From Thermodesulfobacteriota bacterium (GTDB taxonomy: Bacteria > Desulfobacterota > DSM-4660 > Desulfatiglandales > Desulfatiglandaceae): DNA of 11,493 nucleotides. Location: positions 1-11,493 of the forward strand of contig JANQDY010000148.1 of assembly GCA_028278625.1 (NCBI GenBank). The letters run 5' to 3'. The notes under the pieces are model-generated. The model saw nothing but the letters and a program-made list of their open reading frames with translations. It had not been told where the DNA came from and did not search any database. This document shows positions 1 through 6,448 of the stretch, one piece after another (the first letter of the stretch is position 1; each line of letters opens with the position of its first letter). Position numbers and translations under genes: made by a program.

Positions 1-1153
1 CCAAAAACGTCTCCTTCGTTTGATCCGGCGCCTTGTAGTATTCTTTCATGACGGAGAACATTCCCGGATTTCCGCTTCTTGCCAGTATTTCGCCGGCAAC
101 CCCCGGTGCCACCTCTTTTCCGTCAAAATCGACAATCTTCACCTGGACACCTGGAAGCGGATAGCCGACCGATGTCTTACTCTCGAGTATTTTTTCATGC
201 ATGAGGCTGGTGACAAGGCCGGCTTCGGTGGATGCAAAGTAACTGACCAGTTGTGCGTCGGGGAAGTTCTCCATGAGACCTTTTTTCACTTCCATGGGGA
301 ATGCTTCCCCCGTAACGAAAAATAGCTTTATGGAAGTTGCGTCATAGCTTTTAAGATGGGGCAGCTGGAGAAGGAACCTCCCGATGCTCGGTACGATGCT
401 GACAATGGTTGCCTTCTCCTTTGCGACCATTGTCATTGCCATTTCCGCGTCAAATTGAGGCATGATGACCAGGGTGCACCCAAGGGCCACACTGTTGACA
501 AGCTTTCCCCAACCGATTCTTTGGCTGAGGGGCGTTGTCATCAGAAACACATCATCCCGTGAGACACCGAATTCCGAAGATGTGATATAGTAGTGCACCG
601 TTACGACGTTCAGGTTCGTTAGAACAACACCTTTGGGCAAACCCGTGGTCCCAGACGTGTAACAGATGGAATGCATGTCATCAGATGACACATGAACGCC
701 CGGCTCATCCGGCGATGCTGAAACCAGGAGGTCCTCATGGGCCACGTACCAGTCTGAATGGCCGTCCCCACTAAAGATATACTGAATGTCCGTGCCCAAT
801 TGGGGTTTTGCCGCTTCAGTGTTTTCACGGGTGGCACTGTCAAAAAAAAGCGCCTTGGAATCGGATTGGTGGATCATATGAAGGAGTTCTTTGCCGCGAA
901 GCCGGGGATTTATGGGGACCACCGCAACGCCCAATTTGCCGAGGGCAAAATATATCTCGGCCCATTCAATGCTGTTGCCCATATAGAGGGACGCTTTATC
1001 CCCTTTGCCAAGGCCCAGGGAGAGCAGGCTGTTTGCCAGAATGTTGACCCTTTTGTTAAATTCAACATATGTTACCTTCCGATCCCCCATGACAAGGGCC
1101 GTTTTATGGGAATATCTCACCGCGTTTGCCGAAAGCAAAGAACCGACATTCAT
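1..1153 (-). CDS. AMP-forming acyl-CoA synthetase (acyl-CoA ligase), 3' end outside window
   Basis: This enzyme activates a carboxylic acid to its CoA thioester through an acyl-adenylate, feeding fatty-acid or aromatic-acid breakdown. The minus strand reads open from an ATG at 1153 through the left edge, giving 384 codons. The start follows AGGAGAG with a 7-base spacer. The N-terminal ANL fold is recognisable. The phosphate-binding A3 motif YTSGTTGLPKG lies at residues 165-175, and an A5-like FASTEAG at 305-311 contributes to adenine and magnesium binding. At the A4 region (PLSQRIGWG, near 208-216) the His often seen is replaced by Gln. The C-terminal part with the Asp and hinge motifs and the catalytic Lys lies beyond position 1, so activity and substrate cannot be judged. 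The nearest gene is the cyclase upstream on the same strand, but the 320-bp gap suggests a promoter of its own. The family is clear; the substrate (long-chain, medium-chain or aromatic acid) is unknown. Confidence 0.9.
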   Translation of the reverse strand, partial: MNVGSLLSANAVRYSHKTALVMGDRKVTYVEFNKRVNILANSLLSLGLGKGDKASLYMGNSIEWAEIYFALGKLGVAVVPINPRLRGKELLHMIHQSDSKALFFDSATRENTEAAKPQLGTDIQYIFSGDGHSDWYVAHEDLLVSASPDEPGVHVSSDDMHSICYTSGTTGLPKGVVLTNLNVVTVHYYITSSEFGVSRDDVFLMTTPLSQRIGWGKLVNSVALGCTLVIMPQFDAEMAMTMVAKEKATIVSIVPSIGRFLLQLPHLKSYDATSIKLFFVTGEAFPMEVKKGLMENFPDAQLVSYFASTEAGLVTSLMHEKILESKTSVGYPLPGVQVKIVDFDGKEVAPGVAGEILARSGNPGMFSVMKEYYKAPDQTKETFL

Positions 1154-1248
1154 TATTAATCTCTCCTGTTGACATTAAAATCGGATGATTGCCGCATCAA
1201 AAAGCACACGCTAACGGATCTCCGTTTCCGCTTCCGCAAATGTTCTAT

Positions 1249-1264
1249 AGCAAGAGCCATACCA
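1249..1264 (-). promoter_or_regulatory. Sigma-54-like -24/-12 promoter for the acyl-CoA synthetase
   Basis: Read on the minus strand, the element is TGGTATGGCTCTTGCT. It matches the sigma-54 consensus TGGCACGNNNNTTGCW at TGG, A, G and TTGCT, with the required 10 bases between the GG and GC pairs. Transcription would start near 1238, leaving a leader of about 85 bases before the ATG at 1153. A 7-bp dyad (GCAAGAG and CTCTTGC, 1250-1271) overlaps it and could bind a repressor or be chance. An alternative sigma-70 reading exists: TTGGCA, 19 bases, then TATAGA with an extended TG. The choice is inference. Confidence 0.45.
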
Positions 1265-1338
1265 CTCTTGCCAACACACTGTATTAATGGGCTTTTTGCC
1301 GAAAAGGCAAGAGACGGGTGGGGTTTTGAGAGCAATAG

Positions 1339-1358
1339 CTGTCCACATATATGGACAG
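1339..1358. promoter_or_regulatory. 20-bp inverted repeat, possible activator site
   Basis: The arms CTGTCCA (1339-1345) and TGGACAG (1352-1358) are perfect complements. The middle ATAT is itself self-complementary, so only one base pair of the 20-bp dyad is mismatched. Its centre is about 110 bp upstream of the start site predicted from the sigma-54-like element, a usual distance for an enhancer-binding protein. The binding protein is unknown. Confidence 0.45.
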
Positions 1359-1430
1359 ATGCTTTTGATGCCGAATTGAGGGTTTTCCATTCAGATTCAA
1401 ATGGTTATCCGGATTTAAGGAATTCATGGG

Positions 1431-1458
1431 GGTCATGTGCCAATATGTGGACATGACC
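1431..1458. promoter_or_regulatory. 28-bp inverted repeat with 8-bp arms, possible second activator site
   Basis: Arms GGTCATGT (1431-1438) and ACATGACC (1451-1458) are perfect complements around a 12-bp centre that is partly self-complementary. It contains the TGGACA half-site (1448-1453) also present in the dyad at 1339-1358, and TGGACATG recurs at 1466-1473, 18 bp away. It lies about 200 bp upstream of the predicted ligase start site and 15 bp beyond the cyclase stop. In RNA from the cyclase gene it would form an 8-bp stem, but no U-tract follows, so a terminator is less likely than a protein-binding site. Confidence 0.4.
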
Positions 1459-1473
1459 ATCATTATGGACATG

Positions 1474-4400
1474 CTATCCTCCCGCAGATGCGTTGGTCTT
1501 TTCGAGCCAATATTCCATGCCCATCTCCCTGAACATGGTCGCGGCTTCCGTCAGATGCGTGCGTGACGCTTGGCGGCGATCCGTTTTTGCATAAAGCTCT
1601 CCCAGAAAAAGCTTCCCGATTGACATTTCAGGCATGGCACCAAGTTCGCTTAAAATTTCGATACCTTCCAACATCCGTTGTTCCGCTTCCCCTACGGATT
1701 CTTCGGACAGGCTGCCCAATATCCGTCCACCCCAGATGAGTGCCTTCCCCCTGCAAAACACTTCATTGTTCTTTGAAGCAACCGCCAGGGCTTCATCAAA
1801 GAACCTGCGGGCACCGTCCGGATCGCCCGATTCATGGCAGCACATGCCGGCGAAGCATTTAAGCATTGATATTTGCCACTCGATACCTGCCTCCTGAAGC
1901 AGTGTCAGACTTTCTTCCGCCAGATTTCTCCCCAATTTCGGGTCGCCCAGATATGCCTCCGCCACCCCTAATCCGCCCTTTGCAATGGCTTCGATCTGAA
2001 TGAACTTGACCTGCTTGAATCCGTCGATACAGCTTACGAGATAATCCTTTGCCGCCTTCCAGTCGCCTTTAAGAAGAAGGGCCATCCCCGGATAATAGTA
2101 GCCCAGGCATTTGGTGAAGAGGCTTTCGGTTTGTTCCGCCTCTTCAAGCCCATAGAGACAATGGGACATTCCCTCCTCAAACCGGCCCAAATGGGCCAGA
2201 CTGTATCCGGACAGGGAAATGAGGGTCGGATAGACCACGGCCGGGCCGCCGAAAGTGTCACGCTCCTTGCCCGCCTTTCTGAGCGCATGAATCATCCTGG
2301 AAGCGATATGGATGATGGTTTCATATTGTCCTGCCGCAAAATTGGATAGACAAAGATCAGGCGCGGTCTGGGCCATGGCCGTGATGTCATTGATGGCGGT
2401 TGCTTCCTCAAATGCCTTGCCTGAATATCGAAGGCCCTCCTCATGCCGGCCTCTCACCGAATGAAAGAACCCCATGTTGCTGTAAAACCGGATCAGACTC
2501 TTTTGATCTTCCAGCTCTTTTGAGATTGCCACTCCCTCTTCGAGGATTTCCAGAGTCCCCTCCGGGAAACCAAGGAGAATGATCGGGCTCATCATGGAAT
2601 GGAGCAACGCCAGTTGTCTTGGCTGTTGTTCCTGATTATGGAGGTGTTCCTTCAATATGCCCAATGCCTTTTTATAGAACAGAAAGGCCTCCCAGGCCGA
2701 GTTGTTTCGAATGGCCTTGTCCCCGGACAATTTGAGATATTTATAGGCCCTCTCATGGTGGTCGCTTTTTGAATAGTGATGGGCGATCACTTCATAGAAC
2801 TCTTCCGTTTGATTGGGATACATCGCTTCAATGGCGCGGCCGATACTGCCGTGTATCTCCCGCCGCCGATTGAGAAGGAGGCTGTTGTAGGCCACCTCCT
2901 GGGTCACGACGTTCTTGAATATGTATTCCAGTTCCGGAAAGATTTGTTTCTCATAGATGAATTCAAGGCTCTGAAGCCTGAGCAGATACCCCTTGATTTC
3001 ATCGCGCAACCCGGTGATTGCCTGCAGGATTTTGAAGAGGAAGTTGCGACCGATGACCGAGGCCATCTGCATGGTATTCTTGATGTTGTCTTCCAGTCGG
3101 TCCATGCGCCCCGCGATGATCCCCTGGATCGAATCAGGAACCTGGAGCTCTGATATCCCTTTGCTCAATTGATATTTGTTGTTCCTTTTAAGGATCGATC
3201 CGTTTTCCATGAGCGTATGGGTCAACTCCTCCATAAAAAGGGGATTTCCCGATGTCCGGCCCATGATCAGATCCTCCACCTGGGGATCGATGTCCCCATC
3301 CTTCATGAGGTATCCGATGAATTGTCGGCTTTCATCTTCCGAGAGTTGATAGATTCCGATTTTCCTGTAAAAGGACTTGCTCCCCCAGGGATGGCTGTAT
3401 TCCTGCCGATACAGCAAGAGCAGCAGAATCGGTACATTTGCAATCCATTCGATAAAATAACTGATGAACTCTTCCGATGTCTTGTCCATCCACTGAAGAT
3501 CGTCAACCACCAATATTAGCGGCGCATCCTGGCTTAGGCGGATCAGCAGGTCCCTGATGGCCTCAAAGGTTTTTCCCCGTTTTTCCTTTGGATCAAGGGA
3601 CTCCCACTCTCTGTCTCTCACCGGCAGCGATAAAAAATCCCGGAAGGCCGGAAGAGACGGGAGCAATTCCTTGTCCAGATCAGCCAGCCGCCTTTCCAGC
3701 TTGCGGACGATCTCTTCCTCGGTTTCCCCCTCGCTGATCCCAAAATAGGACTTGAAACTTTCCAGGATCGGCAGGAAAGGGATATTGCTGCCGTATTGAA
3801 TGCAGCGGCTTTCCACATATCGGCAGTGGTCGTCCATCCTTCGGTGCATCTCGAAAACGAATCGGGACTTTCCGATACCGGCCTCCCCCACGATCCCCAG
3901 TACTTGTCCCCTCCCTTTCAGCACTTTTTCATACACTTTGAGGAATTCACTGGTCTCTTCCTTACGCCCCACATATTGGATCAGCCCCCGGGCTTCCGAC
4001 GCTTCCAGCCGGCTGCGAACGTCACTTGCGCTGATGAGCTTATGGACTGCTTGGGGTTCCTTCTTTCCCTTGATGGGCATTTCTCCAAAGCTTTCCAACA
4101 GGAAATATTTCTCCACAAGCCGGTAGGTTTTGTCTGAAACGAGGATTTCGCCAGGGCCGGCCATGCTCTCCATTCGTGCGGCCAGATTCGTGGTATCCCC
4201 CACTGCCGTATAGTCCATGCGGAGGTCATCCCCGATGGCACCAACGACCACGGGGCCGGAGTTTAGGCCGATACGCATCTTGAAATCCGGGCCGAATTCC
4301 CCTTTGACCTTTTGACCGTATTGGGCCAGGGATTTCTGAACCCCCAGGGCCGCATGGCAAGCCCTTTGGGCATGGTCTTCATGGGCCAAGGGGGCCCCGA

Positions 4401-4842
4401 ACAGGGCCATCACCCCGTCGCCCGTGAACTGGTTGATGGTCCCTTCGTATTTGTGGATCTCATCCATGAGGATCTTAAAACACCCGTCCATGATTTGATG
4501 AACCGTTTCCGGATCCAGCTCTTCCGATAAAGTGGTAAACCCTGCCACATCCGCAAAGAACACGGTAACCAGTTTGCGCTCACCCACAAGACTGCTCCGG
4601 GTGGTCAGGATCTTCTGAGCCATGAACTTCGGGGTATAGGAGTCGGGCCGGTCATAATCAATAGCAGACGCTTTTTTGACCGTCTCCCCCTGTGCCAGCT
4701 TCTCCCCGCACATGCCGCAGTATTTCTTACCCACGGGGATCCGGCTATCGCACCGGGGGCAGACAATGGCGATTTCCGTGCCGCATTCCTCACAAAACTT
4801 TACACCGTCACGATTATCGGACTGACAAGCAGAACATTTCAT
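1474..4842 (-). CDS. Zinc-ribbon / class III nucleotide cyclase / STAND ATPase / TPR signalling protein
   Basis: This is a large cytosolic signalling protein of 1122 residues with no signal peptide or membrane segment. Eight cysteines in four CxxC pairs (3/6, 17/20, 28/31, 42/45) form two zinc ribbons. A class III cyclase domain spans about 88-270: metal ligands Asp98 and Asp142, purine-site Asp210, and transition-state Asn219 and Arg223 are all present. The position normally held by the purine-selecting Lys is Gln138 (NQFTGD). An ATPase follows, with Walker A GEAGIGKS (319-326) and Walker B LILVVDDLQW near 442-451. From about 690 to the end the protein is helical and TPR-like. It should make a cyclic nucleotide, probably cAMP, under control of the ATPase/TPR part, which may sense a protein or ligand. 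The ATG at 4842 has GGAG 8 bases upstream. No cyclic-nucleotide receptor is visible nearby. Family is certain; product and signal are not. Confidence 0.93.
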   Translation of the reverse strand: MKCSACQSDNRDGVKFCEECGTEIAIVCPRCDSRIPVGKKYCGMCGEKLAQGETVKKASAIDYDRPDSYTPKFMAQKILTTRSSLVGERKLVTVFFADVAGFTTLSEELDPETVHQIMDGCFKILMDEIHKYEGTINQFTGDGVMALFGAPLAHEDHAQRACHAALGVQKSLAQYGQKVKGEFGPDFKMRIGLNSGPVVVGAIGDDLRMDYTAVGDTTNLAARMESMAGPGEILVSDKTYRLVEKYFLLESFGEMPIKGKKEPQAVHKLISASDVRSRLEASEARGLIQYVGRKEETSEFLKVYEKVLKGRGQVLGIVGEAGIGKSRFVFEMHRRMDDHCRYVESRCIQYGSNIPFLPILESFKSYFGISEGETEEEIVRKLERRLADLDKELLPSLPAFRDFLSLPVRDREWESLDPKEKRGKTFEAIRDLLIRLSQDAPLILVVDDLQWMDKTSEEFISYFIEWIANVPILLLLLYRQEYSHPWGSKSFYRKIGIYQLSEDESRQFIGYLMKDGDIDPQVEDLIMGRTSGNPLFMEELTHTLMENGSILKRNNKYQLSKGISELQVPDSIQGIIAGRMDRLEDNIKNTMQMASVIGRNFLFKILQAITGLRDEIKGYLLRLQSLEFIYEKQIFPELEYIFKNVVTQEVAYNSLLLNRRREIHGSIGRAIEAMYPNQTEEFYEVIAHHYSKSDHHERAYKYLKLSGDKAIRNNSAWEAFLFYKKALGILKEHLHNQEQQPRQLALLHSMMSPIILLGFPEGTLEILEEGVAISKELEDQKSLIRFYSNMGFFHSVRGRHEEGLRYSGKAFEEATAINDITAMAQTAPDLCLSNFAAGQYETIIHIASRMIHALRKAGKERDTFGGPAVVYPTLISLSGYSLAHLGRFEEGMSHCLYGLEEAEQTESLFTKCLGYYYPGMALLLKGDWKAAKDYLVSCIDGFKQVKFIQIEAIAKGGLGVAEAYLGDPKLGRNLAEESLTLLQEAGIEWQISMLKCFAGMCCHESGDPDGARRFFDEALAVASKNNEVFCRGKALIWGGRILGSLSEESVGEAEQRMLEGIEILSELGAMPEMSIGKLFLGELYAKTDRRQASRTHLTEAATMFREMGMEYWLEKTNASAGG

Positions 4843-4971
4843 TAGGGTTTCTCCAAGATAGAGCGGATATAGCGTTATCCATCTCTATTAAGGCATAAAG
4901 CCTGAGAAGACGCAAAGAGAAAAATAGCGCCATCGGTTTTCACAAATGGGCGCTGCCATTCCCATCCGTCT

Positions 4972-4990
4972 TGTAAGAAAATTTCCTACA
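4972..4990. promoter_or_regulatory. 19-bp near-perfect palindrome, operator candidate
   Basis: The sequence TGTAAGAAAATTTCCTACA pairs at eight of nine positions around a central A: TGTA and TACA at the ends, GAAA and TTTC inside, with one mismatched pair. It lies 172 bp before the binding-protein start and about 130 bp before the cyclase start, a position from which a dimeric regulator could control either gene. No regulator gene is in the window, and I do not recognise the motif as that of a known family. Confidence 0.4.
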
Positions 4991-5011
4991 GCAGAATCAG
5001 AAATCACCCGA

Positions 5012-5040
5012 TTTACAAACGCTTTTTTATTCTCTAGCAT
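5012..5040 (+). promoter_or_regulatory. Possible sigma-70 promoter for the LivK-like binding protein
   Basis: TTTACA (5012-5017) matches the -35 consensus at five of six bases and is followed after 17 bases by TAGCAT (5035-5040), four of six for the -10. Transcription would begin near 5047, leaving about 115 bases of leader that contains the GACTC-A7-GAGTC dyad. The palindrome at 4972-4990 lies just upstream. This rests on consensus matching only. Confidence 0.3.
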
Positions 5041-5161
5041 CTACATCAACGCACTCCGACTCAAAAAAAGAGTCATCGTTCGTAAAAGACAGTTCCCGTG
5101 TTTTTGGCTTTTTCAACCTTTCAAAAAGAACCGTTCACCTGAAACCGTAGGGGGATGGAAC

Positions 5162-6370
5162 ATGACATCGAGACGCTACTTTTTTTCTTGTCTATGGGTC
5201 ACATTGATCTTGACGGCCTGCCTTTTCAGGGGTTCGGTGATGGCAGGGTCCGAACCGGTTAAAATCGGTATTGTCCATTCAGGGGGGTTTCCTTTCGCAA
5301 CAATGATGCTGGACGCCTACGAGATGGCCCTTCTGGAGATCCATCGCCAGGGGGGCATCAACGGAAGGGAATTGAAACTGATACACGGCGACGATCAGGG
5401 GAGCCGGCATGCCGGTGAGGCCTTGATAAAAGAAATGGTGGAGAAGAAGGGTGTCAAAATGCTGGTGGGCGGCTACAGCAGCAAAAACACCGTCTACATG
5501 GCCGGAATGGCAGAAAAGCTGGACATGCCGTTTCTCATCTGCACCGCCGCGGATGACCGGATTACCCAGCGGGGATGGGAGAATATCTACCGGTTGAATC
5601 CTCCCGCCAGCCAGTATACCAGCGGTCTCGAAAAACTGTTTGAAGAGCGGATCAAACCGAAATCCATGGCCGTTGTCTATGAGAACAGCCCCTACGGAAC
5701 GGATGCGGCCCTCCGCATGATGTGGTTCTGTAGAGAGCACGATGTTAACGTGCGCCGCATCATACCCTACCACCGGGAAAGAAAATCACCTGAATATTAC
5801 ACACGCATTTTGGCACCGCTAAAAACCGAGGGTGAAGCGCCCGATGTCATCTATATGGCGAGCTATCTCCAAGATGCCGTAAAAATCGTAAAGGAAATCC
5901 GGAAACTGAAAATTCAGTCGCTGCTGGCCGGCGGCGCCGGCGGATTCACACATCCCAAATTTATCGTGGAAGCGGGGGATGCCGCCAATCTCCTCTTGAC
6001 CGCCACATTGTGGTTCCACGAAATGAAGTATCCGGGCACCCGCGCTTTTTATGATGCGTATCTCAAGCGGTATGGCGCTAAACCGGATTATCACGCGGCC
6101 GAAGCCTATGCTGCCATCATGGTGGCGGCCGATGCTTTAAGAAGAGCCAAATCCTTTACGCCCGAAGCGATTCGAATGGCGTTAACGCACACGGATATGA
6201 CAACGCCTTTCGGTCCGGTCCGGTTTGAGTCTTTCGGCAAATTCAAGCACCAGAACCGGCTGCCCACACAAGTGCTCCAGATTATTCAGCGCCAGTTTGA
6301 ACTGATATGGCCCGCGGATCTGGCCACCGCGGCATTTGAGGCGCCGCCTGATTGGCGTCGTTCCCCATAA
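5162..6370 (+). CDS. LivK-like periplasmic substrate-binding protein (Peripla_BP_6 family), orphan
   Basis: This is an extracytoplasmic binding protein of the branched-chain amino acid/amide/urea ABC transporter type, 402 residues. The ATG at 5162 was chosen because AGGGGGA (5149-5155) stands 6-7 bases upstream and a signal peptide begins directly: two Arg, a hydrophobic stretch, then VMA before GSEPVK, a plausible signal peptidase I site. LTAC (residues 17-20) also fits a lipobox, so it could be a lipoprotein. The mature part begins with VKIGIVHSGG and the QGGINGRELKLIHGDDQG segment typical of the first lobe, then VKMLVGGYSS and DVIYMAS, as in type I periplasmic folds. No ABC permease or ATPase gene lies within the window. 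It is followed by a terminator-like hairpin, so it is probably its own transcription unit. It may feed a transporter encoded elsewhere or present a ligand to a sensor. The substrate is unknown. Confidence 0.88.
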   Translation: MTSRRYFFSCLWVTLILTACLFRGSVMAGSEPVKIGIVHSGGFPFATMMLDAYEMALLEIHRQGGINGRELKLIHGDDQGSRHAGEALIKEMVEKKGVKMLVGGYSSKNTVYMAGMAEKLDMPFLICTAADDRITQRGWENIYRLNPPASQYTSGLEKLFEERIKPKSMAVVYENSPYGTDAALRMMWFCREHDVNVRRIIPYHRERKSPEYYTRILAPLKTEGEAPDVIYMASYLQDAVKIVKEIRKLKIQSLLAGGAGGFTHPKFIVEAGDAANLLLTATLWFHEMKYPGTRAFYDAYLKRYGAKPDYHAAEAYAAIMVAADALRRAKSFTPEAIRMALTHTDMTTPFGPVRFESFGKFKHQNRLPTQVLQIIQRQFELIWPADLATAAFEAPPDWRRSP

Positions 6371-6383
6371 AAGCCATTAGAGC

Positions 6384-6414
6384 CTTCGGGACCGCCAAAG
6401 GTTCCGAAGATTTT
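6384..6414 (+). terminator. Rho-independent terminator-like hairpin after the binding-protein gene
   Basis: A 10-bp stem is formed by CTTCGGGACC (6384-6393) and GGTTCCGAAG (6400-6409), with one G-U pair and a 6-base loop, followed by ATTTT. It begins 13 bases after the stop codon at 6370. The T-tract is short, so termination may be partial, but the place fits the end of the binding-protein transcript and separates it from the TRAP genes. Confidence 0.6.
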
Positions 6415-6419
6415 GTAAA

Positions 6420-6444
6420 CCATTATCAAATTTTTAATGGAGGG
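6420..6444 (+). promoter_or_regulatory. Ribosome site of the TAXI gene within a small dyad
   Basis: CCATTA (6420-6425) and TAATGG (6435-6440) can pair across a 9-base loop. The last two G of the right arm begin the Shine-Dalgarno GGAGGG (6439-6444), which stands 4 bases before the ATG at 6449. An in-frame ATG at 6437 overlaps the ribosome site and is less likely to be the start. The stem is A/T-rich and short, so control of translation by it is only a possibility. Confidence 0.35.
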
Positions 6445-6448
6445 TATT

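Larger units (their letters stand above)
1154..1473. other. Non-coding region upstream of the acyl-CoA synthetase gene
   Basis: This 320-bp stretch separates the cyclase stop codon from the start of the ligase on the minus strand. I see no credible gene in it: short open frames exist but lack ribosome sites and recognisable protein features. It holds a sigma-54-like element, a GCAAGAG/CTCTTGC dyad overlapping that element, and two upstream inverted repeats (listed separately). GCAAGAG-type heptamers occur at 1250-1256, 1265-1271 (inverted) and about 1308-1314. TGGACA occurs at 1352-1357, 1448-1453 and 1466-1471, with inverted TGTCCA at 1340-1345. No T-tract terminator for the cyclase gene is visible. 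Confidence 0.7.
4843..5161. other. Divergent intergenic region between cyclase and binding-protein genes
   Basis: This 319-bp stretch should hold promoters for both flanking genes. The reading frame of the plus-strand gene stays open back to 4946, but that extension gives no signal peptide and has no ribosome site, so I treat it as non-coding. Several dyads are visible: GGATA/TATCC (4865-4880) in the presumed cyclase leader, AGCGCC/GGCGCT (4926-4954), the strong palindrome at 4972-4990, and GACTC-A7-GAGTC (5058-5074). A weak minus-strand sigma-70 pair (TTGCGT, 18 bases, TTAATA) may serve the cyclase, but I would not rely on it. Confidence 0.6.

Noticed and set aside
1288..1315. Hairpin TTGCC-GAAAA-GGCAA as a terminator
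   Set aside because: The stem is only 5 bp and no T-tract follows on either strand.
1169..1456. Open frame of 95 codons on the plus strand in the ligase upstream region
   Set aside because: No ribosome site, no recognisable protein features, and it overlaps the promoter-like element and dyads.
4926..4954. AGCGCC/GGCGCT inverted repeat, and a TGGCA on the minus strand nearby as a sigma-54 site
   Set aside because: The repeat is short with a 17-base spacer, and the TGGCA lacks a GC at the required distance.
4946..5161. In-frame upstream extension of the LivK-like protein by 72 codons from an ATG at 4946
   Set aside because: No ribosome site stands before 4946, the added residues resemble no family part, and the internal ATG at 5162 has a strong ribosome site and starts a proper signal peptide.
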